Shown: positions 43,901 to 52,103, counted from the stretch's first letter. The stretch: 64,000 bases of DNA from Bacillota bacterium (GCA_023426245.1 JAFABB010000024.1:124001-188000); one strand, 5' to 3'. A program made the numbers and translations. Notes: a model not told the origin generated them from the sequence alone.

Positions 43901-46900
43901 CAGAAGACCGTAAACATTGCTTGGTTTTGGCTGAAATAGGAATAATTACTGTTTTCTCTTTCGCTTCAATGCCTGAAATTGATGGCTCCGTAACGGAGGG
44001 AATATACTCTTCCACAACTACGTGAGCGTTGACACCTCCAAGTCCAAAAGAACTAATCCCAGCCCTATTGGGAATGTCTCTTCCCCCGGAGTCTTTACGC
44101 CTATTCCATTCTTGATTTTTTTCAACAATGTAAAAAAGGCTGTTTTTCAAATGGATATACGGATTAAGCTGATTAAAATGAATAATTCCCGGTAGCGTTT
44201 GATGTTTCATGGACATCAGCACTTTAATCACACCGGCGATCCCCGAAGCCGATTCACAATGCCCGATATTGGTTTTGGCAGTCCCCAGCCCACATAGGGA
44301 ATCAGGTATCTTGGGGTTGATTTCTTGAAATGCTTCCCGCAAAGCTTGAATTTCAATGGGATCGCCAAGGGATGTTCCGGTTCCATGGGTTTCAATATAG
44401 CTGACAGTTTCAGGGGTCCTATTCGGGTCTTCATAGGCCGACTTGATCAATTCCCTCTGGGCATTCATATTGGGCGCCCGAAGTGAATTGGATTGCCCAT
44501 CATGATTAATAACGGCCTTTTTAATCATTCCGTAAATCGGATCCCCATCTCTGACTGCCTGTCCGTATGGCTTAAGAAGAAGGGCGCCATAACCTTCCGA
44601 GCGCACAATCCCGTTGGCTGATCGGTCAAAAGTTTTACAGCGGCCGTCCTTCGATAACATTCCTCCGCGATGGCAAGCGCGATGGACTCTGGAAGTCAAA
44701 ATTATATTAATGCCTGCGGCAATAGCAAGGTTGCTTTCCCCTTGTTGTATGGATCGTACCGCATGATGAACCGCCACCAGTGAACTGGAGCAAGCCGTAT
44801 TGACAATCTCACTGGGACCATGGAAATCAAACCAACGCGATACCCGATTGGCGATCATACCAAAATGGAGCCCGGAATCCAAATAGGCACCATAGGTTTT
44901 CATCAATTCCGGCCGCCTGATCACTAAATCCGCATAGTCATTATTATGGACACCGACAAATAAACCGATTTTTTCACCGGCGATTTGCAAAGGATTATAC
45001 CCACCGTCTTCAATTACACTCCAGGTGAGTTCCAAAAGCTTCCGTTGTTGGGGATCCATACTTTCCGCTTCCAAGGGTGAAATATTGAAAAAAGTGGCGT
45101 CAAATTGGTCAACCCCGCCAATAAAACCTCCCCATTCCGGGAAAGATTCACCCGCTCCCCCGTAATAACGTTGATCCTCCGTTAAGATTTCGGGCCGGCT
45201 TTGGGAAAAAGATGTTATACAATCTTTTTGAGCCAATAATATTTCCCAAAAACTCTCCGGATCGACAGCCCCTCCTGGAAAATGACAACTCACACCGATA
45301 ATTGCGATATCTTCGTTCCGGCTCTTCCCGGAGAAATCCAAGGGTTCCGTTCCGGTTAACCTTGAAGCCGTAAATGGAACCGGGGTCTCTACGATTTGGC
45401 CCCGAATATAGCCGGCCAAATTTTCAAAACTACGGTGTTTAAAGAACAGCACCGGTGGAAATTGGATCTGGAAAACTTCCTCGATCTTCCGGGAAATCCG
45501 GACATATTGGATAGAGTCCAATCCCAATTCACTCAAGGATGAAGCTTCGGTAATTTTGGGAGAGTCGCTTTTGAGAACCGGCAGGAAAACCGCTTGCTTT
45601 AAAGTCTGGATGATCTCTTGATCGAACAGTGCAGGAGAGTCTTCCCTATGGGGCGGGGATACGACATCCCCTTGCCGGTATTGATAAACTACCGATAATG
45701 TCTGATTCAAATAAGCATTGCGGCATGCCTTTCTCTGAATCTTGCCGCTTCCTGTTCGGGGAATGCTTCCTTTGGCCACCAATTGAATTGTATATAGTTC
45801 CAGTCCATGGTTTTCAGATACCGCGGCAATGATCGACTGAATGAAATTTTTTAGCTGCTGCCCGGTATGGGAGACTTCAACTTCCTGAACCACCACCACT
45901 TTTTCCTGTTCTTCGATATCGCAAGAAAAGACCGAAACCGGTAAGGATAGACAGGGGACATATTTTTTGATCGTCCATTCGATGTCCACCGGATGATGAT
46001 TTTTGCCGTGAATAATAATGACTTCCTTCTCCCGGCCAACGATATAAAGATGATTATCTTCGATAAATCCCAGATCTCCGGTGCGAAAGAAGCCGCTTTC
46101 TTTTGTTAGGCTTAAGGTTCCTGAAAACGAGTCCCTGGTTTCCTGTTTCCGGTTTAAATAACCAACTGCGACGGAAGGAGATTTTACCCAGATTTCACCG
46201 ATTTCCCCCACCGGACACGTTTGACAATTATCGGGATTTACTATCACCAGTTGAGTGGACTCATCAATCTCGCCACAACTGGTTACCGATTTATTTTTTT
46301 TATCCTGGTTCTTAAATTTTACTTTTCGCAGTTCGAGGCTGGGAATATCAAGGAATAGAAAACGCATGGGAGTACCCGGCCTCAACGTTGTCAGCGAACC
46401 GGTTTCCGACATCCCATAATGCGGACAAAACACGTTATCTCCAAGCCCCGCCGTTTTAAATTTACTTTGAAAATTTTCATACGTTTCTTTGCGAACGGGT
46501 TCTCCGCCGCAAATAATTCCTTGGAGCGAGTGCAGGGATAAATTGGGGACAGCTTCTTGATTCATTGCGGAACAACAATAATCAAAGGCAAAATTGGGAG
46601 CTCCGGTGTGAGTAGCTTGATGCCTGCTAATCGTCATCAGCCAATCTTCCGGCTTTCCGATAAAAGAGCCGGGAGACATGATCACGCTGGAAGCCCCGCT
46701 AATGAGGGGAGTCAATATATTCAAAAAAAGTCCGAAATTATGAAACTGCGGCATCCATGAAACAATACGGCTATCCTCACTTATTCCCCATTGAAAGGCT
46801 CCGATGGCAGCCTGAGACCTCACATTGCCGTGACTGAGCATTACCCCTTTAGGCTGGGATGTGGATCCCGAAGTATATAACAGTAAGGCAATATCATCCC

Positions 46901-47393
46901 AATTTCTGGTTCTAGCTTTTGCTTCTCTATAATTTTCGGAGGATAACTCCTGAATATTGTATAAGGGAACCGAACCGAATAGATTTTTTGCTTCAAGATA
47001 CGCTTTGAAGTGATAATCCGTCAAAACGCAAGCCGCGTTTGAATCTTTAAGTATCGGACCAACCTTTTCCGAAATAAGCTCCTGCTGCTCCGGGTCGGTT
47101 ATCGGAGTCGGTATGGCAATCACATTCGCATCGAAACAGGCCAGTAATCCGCAAATATAATCCAGTCCTTGAGGTAAAATAAGAATTACTTTCTCCCCGG
47201 GCGCGAGTTTATGTTGCAAATATTGGCTGATGACTTTGGCTTTATCGGCTAAATCCCTTCCAGTCAAGAAATCTTTCTCGTCGTTTTCTCTATGAAAAGT
47301 AAATAATTTCTTTCTTGAAAAGCGTTCACATTGATCAATAAACCATATTGGGACCCGTTCTGAGGAATTTTCCGGTCCGGGTATATTTTTCAT
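40941..47393 (-). CDS. AT-less polyketide synthase: FAAL-ACP-KS-DH-KR-ACP
   Basis: 2150 residues. AMP-ligase of the FAAL type at 1-565 (LLLYTSGSTSQPKGVMLSHG 171-190, SWMPQFHNFGLF, PNFAFDYC), ACP1 595-670 with Ser627 (LGLDSIQ), KS 690-1120 with Cys868 (NTACSSS), His1003 and His1045, an AT-free linker 1120-1300 ending in PTYSFAKERYWLP, DH 1315-1600 with His1348 (HxxxGxxxxP) and Asp1521 (DxxxQ), KR 1785-1990 with TGGAGGLG and Ser1924/Tyr1937/Asn1941, ACP2 2065-2140 with Ser2098. It would adenylate a free carboxylic acid, load it, extend it with a malonyl unit from the separate acyltransferase, then reduce and dehydrate to an alkenoyl chain. No ER or TE is present. AAGGAGGAGA precedes the ATG; the discrete acyltransferase gene lies 57 bases upstream. 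Confidence 0.93.
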   Translation of the reverse strand: MKNIPGPENSSERVPIWFIDQCERFSRKKLFTFHRENDEKDFLTGRDLADKAKVISQYLQHKLAPGEKVILILPQGLDYICGLLACFDANVIAIPTPITDPEQQELISEKVGPILKDSNAACVLTDYHFKAYLEAKNLFGSVPLYNIQELSSENYREAKARTRNWDDIALLLYTSGSTSQPKGVMLSHGNVRSQAAIGAFQWGISEDSRIVSWMPQFHNFGLFLNILTPLISGASSVIMSPGSFIGKPEDWLMTISRHQATHTGAPNFAFDYCCSAMNQEAVPNLSLHSLQGIICGGEPVRKETYENFQSKFKTAGLGDNVFCPHYGMSETGSLTTLRPGTPMRFLFLDIPSLELRKVKFKNQDKKNKSVTSCGEIDESTQLVIVNPDNCQTCPVGEIGEIWVKSPSVAVGYLNRKQETRDSFSGTLSLTKESGFFRTGDLGFIEDNHLYIVGREKEVIIIHGKNHHPVDIEWTIKKYVPCLSLPVSVFSCDIEEQEKVVVVQEVEVSHTGQQLKNFIQSIIAAVSENHGLELYTIQLVAKGSIPRTGSGKIQRKACRNAYLNQTLSVVYQYRQGDVVSPPHREDSPALFDQEIIQTLKQAVFLPVLKSDSPKITEASSLSELGLDSIQYVRISRKIEEVFQIQFPPVLFFKHRSFENLAGYIRGQIVETPVPFTASRLTGTEPLDFSGKSRNEDIAIIGVSCHFPGGAVDPESFWEILLAQKDCITSFSQSRPEILTEDQRYYGGAGESFPEWGGFIGGVDQFDATFFNISPLEAESMDPQQRKLLELTWSVIEDGGYNPLQIAGEKIGLFVGVHNNDYADLVIRRPELMKTYGAYLDSGLHFGMIANRVSRWFDFHGPSEIVNTACSSSLVAVHHAVRSIQQGESNLAIAAGINIILTSRVHRACHRGGMLSKDGRCKTFDRSANGIVRSEGYGALLLKPYGQAVRDGDPIYGMIKKAVINHDGQSNSLRAPNMNAQRELIKSAYEDPNRTPETVSYIETHGTGTSLGDPIEIQALREAFQEINPKIPDSLCGLGTAKTNIGHCESASGIAGVIKVLMSMKHQTLPGIIHFNQLNPYIHLKNSLFYIVEKNQEWNRRKDSGGRDIPNRAGISSFGLGGVNAHVVVEEYIPSVTEPSISGIEAKEKTVIIPISAKTKQCLRSSVQKLQAFLRQSEVDLLKAAYTLQTGRAAMEERIVFVINGIPELLQKMTDFEQGKEPIGNCWQGYMKQQNPESSESGEETRELIRKWVAQGERGLGKVAQHWSQGGAVDWNLLYGEIKPHRIHLPTYSFAKERYWLPENRNPIQEAIPTNALTFIHPLLQQNTSNLSGLRFSSIFNGREFFLTDHRVKGERILPGVAYLEMARAAVIQAVGGMEESRTTIRLKNIVWTRFIRVGEQPVRVNIGLFPESNGEIAYEVSCETGNSPNNPSVDSRGRAELCSKTDIPTLDLSSVKAGCNQTVLFPTEVYEAFKKAGILYGPGHQGIKELYIGKGKILAQLSLPEFLSTTKDQYFLHPSIMDSALQAFIGLEGFDDPKLALPFAMEELEIIDKSTSSMWAYLRIREDQPIEGETQQIDIDLCDDQGMIRVRMKGVSFKAAEEKAGLAETMGTLMLEPVWRERNNLLPPEIIFPDYSRHLVILCEMPVGAENRIAGEMPEVRCIHFQSERPEIEKRFQSYACQALEEIQRELSHRQTGKVLVQIVVPHWGEGEIFQGLAGLLKTAGIENPKFVGQVIAIEDPLKIIETLRENSCIPDDGQIGYCQGQRYVLEWNEMEKSHEKGTMPWKDRGIYLITGGAGGLGMIFAREIADQAKNVNLILTGRSPLSAEKQNRIQKLEALGAKVVYKSVDVSNREAVNGLIRSIREEFKGLDGIIHSAGVIKDNYIIKKSPGEVEEVLAPKVAGLVNIDQASRDLQLDLVILFSSIAGSLGNAGQADYSMANAFMDAYAEYRNRLVESGQRQGWTLSVNWPLWKDGGMHMEAETAKMMMENTGMVAMESSAGIQALYEGFSSGKSRMMVLEGRLERLKHRLTPGTTATENAPADSKGKNKAGLGVLGKGGDALREKTENYLKNLISKAINLPAGRIPADAPFEEYGIDSVMMLELNVRLEKIFGTLSQTLFYEYQTLKDLTGYFLEAHRDRLLSLLEIENE

Positions 47394-47450
47394 CCATTCT
47401 CCTCCTTAAGGCCTAAGGTTACCTGAAACCTTATTATCAATCACTTTACG

Positions 47451-48434
47451 CTAAGTTTTCGTTTTTTCCTTCTTTGATGTCTCTTTAACGAGGTCTAGAA
47501 TCATTTTTAAATTTTTCAATTCTTGATCGAATGGTGTTATGATCGCGCAAAACTGGGACGAAGAATCCGTCCCAAGATTATATTTGACAAAAGTGGCCAA
47601 GGTTCCTGAGGGTCCAAGATCCAAATAGAGGTAATCCCCTTGCTTTTCTAACTCCTGGATCGTTTTTTGAAACCGGATCGGGTTTCGAACAACCCTCCAG
47701 AAATAATCGCCGGAAATCTCAGGGATCTCAGTTCCAAATAAACAAGAGATGAATGGTATCTTGGGTTTTTGAAGCGATATGGTTTTTAAATAATCCCTGC
47801 AGATTGGGGCAGCCGGATCAATGCATGCAGAATGAAAACCGAAAGAGACCGGCAATAATAAGGAAATAATTTCCTTACCTTTTAAAAAGTCGGCAATTTC
47901 AACTATTTTTTCATTTTTCCCGGAAATGACGAAATGGGAATGGAAATTGATTGAGGCGATCTCGGTCTCCTCAAATAATTGAGGATTGTCATAATAAAGA
48001 GCGGGATTACCGACTATCGTCAGCATACTGCTATTTTGACAGACATCTTCCAAGGTTTCCGCCTGTTTTAAGAGGCATTCGATACTCTCTTCAAGTCCCA
48101 TAACACCAGAAAGAGCGGCGGCTGTGAATTCTCCCAAACTGGCTCCCAGAACATAATCGGGCTTAACGCCGCTTTCCAACAAAACTTGGGCCAGAGAATA
48201 TTCCAGCATAAAAATAGCCGGACTGGTAAACAAAGTCCGACGAAACGATTCTTCTTTTCGCTTCTTCGGATTATAAATTTCATCAATAATGGATACAGCG
48301 ATTTTTCGCCTAACCCTATCATCGATTGTAATCATCCAATTGCGAAAAGTAGAATTCTGATGAAACAATTCTCTTCCCATATGATAATATTGGGAGCCCT
48401 GCCCTGAAAACATGAATATGATTGGTTTACCCAT
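47451..48434 (-). CDS. Discrete malonyl-type acyltransferase for the AT-less synthase
   Basis: 327 residues of the FabD/PKS AT fold: IIFMFSGQGSQYYHMGRELF, nucleophile Ser in VLGASLGEFTAAAL, catalytic His in VSFGFHSACID. The usual GHSxGE reads GASLGE, so the residue before the serine is Ala instead of His. Located directly before the AT-less synthase, it almost certainly supplies extender units in trans. AAAGGATAC precedes the ATG; a 27-codon ORF and the chorismate-lyase-like gene lie immediately upstream in the same unit. Confidence 0.88.
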   Translation of the reverse strand: MGKPIIFMFSGQGSQYYHMGRELFHQNSTFRNWMITIDDRVRRKIAVSIIDEIYNPKKRKEESFRRTLFTSPAIFMLEYSLAQVLLESGVKPDYVLGASLGEFTAAALSGVMGLEESIECLLKQAETLEDVCQNSSMLTIVGNPALYYDNPQLFEETEIASINFHSHFVISGKNEKIVEIADFLKGKEIISLLLPVSFGFHSACIDPAAPICRDYLKTISLQKPKIPFISCLFGTEIPEISGDYFWRVVRNPIRFQKTIQELEKQGDYLYLDLGPSGTLATFVKYNLGTDSSSQFCAIITPFDQELKNLKMILDLVKETSKKEKTKT

Positions 48435-48446
48435 TATAAGTATCCT

Positions 48447-48530
48447 TTACGGCCCTTCATGAATCACATTAATTTTATCCAAAAACAACTGCAGGGGGTC
48501 TCTTTTATTGCCATCGGGGTCAAAGATCAT
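48447..48530 (-). CDS. 27-residue micro-ORF between chorismate-lyase-like and AT genes
   Basis: MIFDPDGNKRDPLQLFLDKI, ending NVIHEGP. The ATG overlaps the preceding stop (ATGA) and has AAGGAGGGG upstream, the best ribosome site in the operon, which argues for translation. It fills nearly the whole gap and ends 12 bases before the AT start. It may be a coupling device, a truncated gene or a small subunit; no homologue is recognised. Confidence 0.5.
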   Translation of the reverse strand: MIFDPDGNKRDPLQLFLDKINVIHEGP

Positions 48531-49069
48531 AAACTCCCCTCCTTAAAAAAGGTCGCGGGAAATTTTTCGGTTATTGCCCCGAATGCGATCTTGTTCTGAT
48601 AGATTAAATAGGTTCTTGACAATATCGGCGTCTGAGGCTGTATATCAAAGTAAGGTATCAGTGATTGAGCGGACTCGACTTTGTAATCAATCACTTCCCG
48701 ATAAGTTTCAAGTTTTTCCTCCCTCCACATCAATCCAACCGGCTGATCGGTTTCCAGAAGCTTATATTGAATCGAACGGGAAAGCAATTGAAACACAAAA
48801 ACCGATTCACAATAAACATAATTTCGGGTTTTACCACAAAGTAAAATGTCTCTTTTCAACACCGGAGTATCCAGGGAGCAAAGTAACTCTTCCGATTTTC
48901 CGCTAGGCACTATTTCCTGCCGAATTTTTTTGACTTTGATCATTTCTCCGGTGTAAAGTTTCAAAAGATTCGTGACTGTCCCATCCGTGGTTAAAAGAAT
49001 TTTTTGAAATAAACTTAAGGAGTTATCGCCAATAATTGTTTCGGCCATTAAATTTTCTTGTAAGGACAA
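48527..49069 (-). CDS. Chorismate lyase-like protein (DUF98/UbiC superfamily)
   Basis: About 180 residues. Family features: ILLTTDGTVTNLLKLYTGE near the start, IVPSGKSEELLCSL, PVLKRDILLCG, YVYCESVFVFQLL, LLETDQPVGLMWREEKLETY, LSRTYLIYQNKIAFGAITEK. Chorismate lyases release pyruvate from chorismate to give 4-hydroxybenzoate; actinobacterial DUF98 members do this for phenolic glycolipids. The TTG at 49069 is nine bases after GGGAGG; the upstream TTG at 49093 lacks a site. Next to a FAAL-loaded polyketide synthase, it probably supplies the aromatic starter acid. Confidence 0.78.
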   Translation of the reverse strand: MSLQENLMAETIIGDNSLSLFQKILLTTDGTVTNLLKLYTGEMIKVKKIRQEIVPSGKSEELLCSLDTPVLKRDILLCGKTRNYVYCESVFVFQLLSRSIQYKLLETDQPVGLMWREEKLETYREVIDYKVESAQSLIPYFDIQPQTPILSRTYLIYQNKIAFGAITEKFPATFFKEGSL

Positions 49070-49099
49070 AATAGTGAGCCTCCCTATTTTCAATAAACG

Positions 49100-49192
49100 T
49101 TAATTGATTTCAATTCTTTCAAGTAAGGATTGGTATCGCCGGCTTAATAGCTCTGCCGTTTGGGTGATGAGTTTGAACATAGTTTCATCCAT
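49100..49192 (-). CDS. Possible 30-residue ORF, doubtful
   Basis: MDETMFKLITQTAELLSRRY, ending QSLLERIEIN: a short amphipathic helix-like peptide filling the gap between the amidohydrolase and chorismate-lyase-like genes. No good ribosome site is visible. Listed because the gap is otherwise empty. Confidence 0.25.
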   Translation of the reverse strand: MDETMFKLITQTAELLSRRYQSLLERIEIN

Positions 49193-49220
49193 ATGCTGGT
49201 TACACCGATTGTCCGGGAGG

Positions 49221-50024
49221 TTATTTTTTAGTTAATCCTAACAACCTCTTTGCATTATCACACAAGATTTTTTGCTTCTCAATTTCCAAAATAGGTAAGG
49301 CGTTTAAATGGTTGATTTCTATTTTTCCATTGCTCCATGGCGAATCGGAAGCAAATAACACTTTATCGGCGCCGTGGTTTTTGACGATTCTCAAAAATTG
49401 TTCCTGCTTATAGTGGTCAAAACCCATTGAGGTATCCAGATAAATATTTTTACCCACCAGATACTTTTCAACATCATCCCACTGGTCATATCCGCCCAAA
49501 TGTGCGGCAATGATAATACCGCCCTTCATCGCATCAACAATTCTTGCGAATTGTCTTGGACTGCTTTTGTAAGGCACCGGCATGCCGGGATCAGCCCCGG
49601 CATGATATAAAATCATTAAACCCTTACTTAAGGCATAGTCGTAAATTTTCAGCATTTTAGGCTCATCAATGCTGAAGTTTTGATATTCCGCGTGAAATTT
49701 AAGGCCTTTCAGACCTAAGCCGACCACGAAATCGATATCCCGTTTATAATCGTCGGTATAGGGATAAATGCCGCCGAAAGAAATGATGCGATCCGAGCAA
49801 ATACTTCTAGCCCACTCATTGGTTTTTTGAGTTTGGGATTGTTTGGTGACAACCGGCTGGATAACAGAAATATCAATATTCCATTCATCCATGTTCTTTA
49901 ACAGGCCGGATATTGTTCCATTATGCACCGGTGTATATAAATCATCAAGATTAGCCAATAGAGTTGAAAGTGCCTTCCCAGCCAAATCATCCGGAAAAGC
50001 ATGGGTATGAAAATCAATAACCAT
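49221..50024 (-). CDS. Amidohydrolase_2 family metal-dependent hydrolase
   Basis: 267-residue TIM-barrel hydrolase/decarboxylase related to ACMSD and 2-pyrone-dicarboxylate hydrolases. Metal ligands appear as VIDFHTHAFP (HxH), LILYHAGADPG-type (MILYHAGADP here), IIAAHLGGYDQW and FASDSPW. Members hydrolyse or decarboxylate aromatic-derived acids and lactones. It starts four bases after the VOC stop and is on the same strand as the chorismate-lyase-like and polyketide genes, so a tailoring role is possible. Confidence 0.8.
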   Translation of the reverse strand: MVIDFHTHAFPDDLAGKALSTLLANLDDLYTPVHNGTISGLLKNMDEWNIDISVIQPVVTKQSQTQKTNEWARSICSDRIISFGGIYPYTDDYKRDIDFVVGLGLKGLKFHAEYQNFSIDEPKMLKIYDYALSKGLMILYHAGADPGMPVPYKSSPRQFARIVDAMKGGIIIAAHLGGYDQWDDVEKYLVGKNIYLDTSMGFDHYKQEQFLRIVKNHGADKVLFASDSPWSNGKIEINHLNALPILEIEKQKILCDNAKRLLGLTKK

Positions 50025-50027
50025 TTG

Positions 50028-50435
50028 TTATGCCTCGTTTCCTTTGCCCCATGATCCTATTTCAATCAAATTTCCTTCCGGGTCTGTTACAAAGGAAGTC
50101 CTCATTCCCCAAGGCTCATTGCGGGGACTAAAAACCGGTGTTGCCCCCATCTTTACAACCCTTTCAAATTCCTTATCAACATCATCAAAAAAGGGCAAGT
50201 CGATTGCCAGTTCAAATGTTCCGTTGGTTCCAACCGGATAGGAAACATCCACTCCCAGATAGCGAGACAACTCTTTCCTTTCATACATCATAAAACGAAT
50301 CCCTTCATGGATAAATTCTGCGTGTGAACCTTTCCCAGTCCATTGAATTTCTACTTTCAATACATTCCTATAAAATTCGACCATCATTTTCAAATCTTGA
50401 ACAAAAATTCCAAAAGCGTCAAATTTTATCCCCAT
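50028..50435 (-). CDS. VOC family protein (glyoxalase/dioxygenase superfamily)
   Basis: 135 residues with two beta-alpha-beta-beta-beta modules: FDAFGIFVQDLKMMVEFYRN at the start and TSFVTDPEGNLIEIGSWGKG at the end, where the late Glu is a typical metal ligand. The early His ligand of glyoxalase I is absent (FGIFVQD), so enzymatic activity is uncertain; binding or resistance roles are known for such proteins. AGGAGATT precedes the ATG, and a stem-loop sits just before it. Confidence 0.8.
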   Translation of the reverse strand: MGIKFDAFGIFVQDLKMMVEFYRNVLKVEIQWTGKGSHAEFIHEGIRFMMYERKELSRYLGVDVSYPVGTNGTFELAIDLPFFDDVDKEFERVVKMGATPVFSPRNEPWGMRTSFVTDPEGNLIEIGSWGKGNEA

Positions 50436-50458
50436 GAATTGAATCTCCTATCGATTAA

Positions 50459-50486
50459 AAATAAGGTCTCTACCATTACCTTATTT
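50459..50486 (-). terminator. Stem-loop directly before the VOC gene
   Basis: AAATAAGGT and ACCTTATTT form a 9-bp stem with TTTTT partly inside the stem on minus. It lies only 24 bases before the VOC start and 120 bases after the DinB gene, so it may end the upstream unit or attenuate entry into the downstream one. Confidence 0.45.
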
Positions 50487-50608
50487 CTTGATTTATCGAC
50501 TTATATATTTTTCCCTATTGTGTTTATTCGATGAATTATAAAAACTCCTTAAATATTTCTCCTTCATTCATTCTCCCAAATTAAGATACCTATTTCCTCG
50601 ATTGCTTC

Positions 50609-51301
50609 TTATCGTAAATGAAGTGACCGGCATTTTCCTTTCAAACGGATTGAATCATTGATATGGACCATTTGATGCCGGGTTACCGGCATCAGTAAAA
50701 TGCCGGCAACATTTTTCCTGCCCCAAAAATCAACCAGCCATTGAGAATCTTTATGTTTTAGAACCGCTCCTTCATCCAATATCCGTCCTAGATTTTGGGG
50801 ATTATTCATCTTCCTTTTTAAATCGGATGGCTGAAACCCTGAAATAATATCCCGGGTTTTTCTGCCCACCGCAATTCGATAATTACGCAATTCCTCCATA
50901 TTAAGGCGCGAACTAAAATCAATGATCTCTTCATCGGTCATTGCATTTCCCGTATCCACAACCTGTACATTCATTTTTTCCAACCATTTTTCAGTATGAA
51001 TTACTTGAGCTAGGCTAGCCACCAAAATATTCATGGTGGTATCTTCAATTCTTGTTAAATGCCATAAATTCCAGGCAATCGTTACATCTTTCAAAGTCGG
51101 TTTGCAGCGAAATGTCTTTTCATCCAAGCCTTCCCACAATTCATCTTCAAAGGTTGATGTTTTACTGGATGACATCTCTGATGAATGAACCATGGCATGG
51201 AGTTCCAGGCATAAATTGATGGCTTCTTCAAATCTTTCCGGTTTTAAAACTATGCTCTTCAATAGTTGATGCCGCTCACCCCAGGCTTTTTGATTGATCA
51301 T
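50609..51301 (-). CDS. DinB family protein
   Basis: 230 residues of the DinB/MDMPI four-helix fold, with spaced histidines in CLELHAMVHSS, IAWNLWHLTRIEDTTMNIL and VTRHQMVHINDSIRLK that would bind a metal. Family members include mycothiol/bacillithiol-dependent transferases and maleylpyruvate isomerase; the substrate here is unknown. Its ATG overlaps the tautomerase stop, so they are coupled. Confidence 0.75.
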   Translation of the reverse strand: MINQKAWGERHQLLKSIVLKPERFEEAINLCLELHAMVHSSEMSSSKTSTFEDELWEGLDEKTFRCKPTLKDVTIAWNLWHLTRIEDTTMNILVASLAQVIHTEKWLEKMNVQVVDTGNAMTDEEIIDFSSRLNMEELRNYRIAVGRKTRDIISGFQPSDLKRKMNNPQNLGRILDEGAVLKHKDSQWLVDFWGRKNVAGILLMPVTRHQMVHINDSIRLKGKCRSLHLR

Positions 51302-51699
51302 TTTTTATTCCTTACGGTCATGGGGATGCCATCCAACCCCCAGGCGTCAGGATTCAATTCATCCATGATAAAATAATTGGCCTCTTCCGAGTTGCCTAAA
51401 ATATCGATCATCAAATTTTTAGTTTCTTGCATCATTTTGGCCATTTCTTCCGGATTGCTGGTTCCCTTGGAAATCTTGATGTTGACAAAGGATACCTTAC
51501 GGTTGTCATCATTCAGCTCTTCAAGGGTTTTCCCACCGATGGCCCATTGATTCTTTTCCAATTCGTCAACGGTTATCACCGTAAAATCTCTTTTTCTTCC
51601 CATTACGTTTACAATTAATTCAGTCAAGCCCTTCATGATATTCTGTCTTTGTTCCGGAGTGGTTTGTCCTTTCACAAGCTTTAAATTAACAAACGGCAT
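51298..51699 (-). CDS. Fused tandem 4-oxalocrotonate tautomerase-like protein
   Basis: 133 residues formed by two tautomerase repeats. The first begins MPFVNLKLVKGQTTPEQRQN, with the catalytic Pro expected at position 1 after Met removal; the second begins VSFVNIKISKGTSNPEEMAK near residue 69, with Ser in place of Pro. The fusion resembles heterodimeric or fused tautomerases in which only one subunit is catalytic. AACAGGAGGT precedes the ATG. First gene of the strand run that ends in the polyketide genes. Confidence 0.82.
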   Translation of the reverse strand: MPFVNLKLVKGQTTPEQRQNIMKGLTELIVNVMGRKRDFTVITVDELEKNQWAIGGKTLEELNDDNRKVSFVNIKISKGTSNPEEMAKMMQETKNLMIDILGNSEEANYFIMDELNPDAWGLDGIPMTVRNKK

Positions 51700-52103
51700 T
51701 TTTTATTACCTCCTGTTTTTTAATATTCCCCTATGCAAACAAGTTGTATCGGATTAACAAAGCCACCCATAGGTTTTATATTTTTCAGCGAGGGTGCGTC
51801 TTATCGTAATCATAAACTGACTCTCCTTTTCACGATGAAGTGGCCCCGTTTCTGATTTTCCCAAAACCTGCCGGCAACCCCGACTTCATAACCCGAGCTT
51901 TTGCATATCGAACCCAATTGAATCTTGAAAAATTCTATACAATATGTGCAATTCCTTCCTTATCCAAGGACGAAAATCCGATTAACGCTGTTACTGTTTT
52001 ATGTAACTCAACCACCACCGGCTAACGAACCGGACAATTCAAACCCAAAGATCAAGCACTCTGCCAAAGCCGGGGTCTAAATCCCGTGGAGACAATCAAA
52101 AAA
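51700..52103. other. Promoter-bearing intergenic region upstream of the tautomerase gene
   Basis: No gene supported; open frames on plus (51840-52025) have no ribosome site and atypical composition. The tautomerase ribosome site lies at about 51709-51717, and only a weak promoter-like pair (TTGTTA, TGCATA) is visible above it. Confidence 0.45.
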
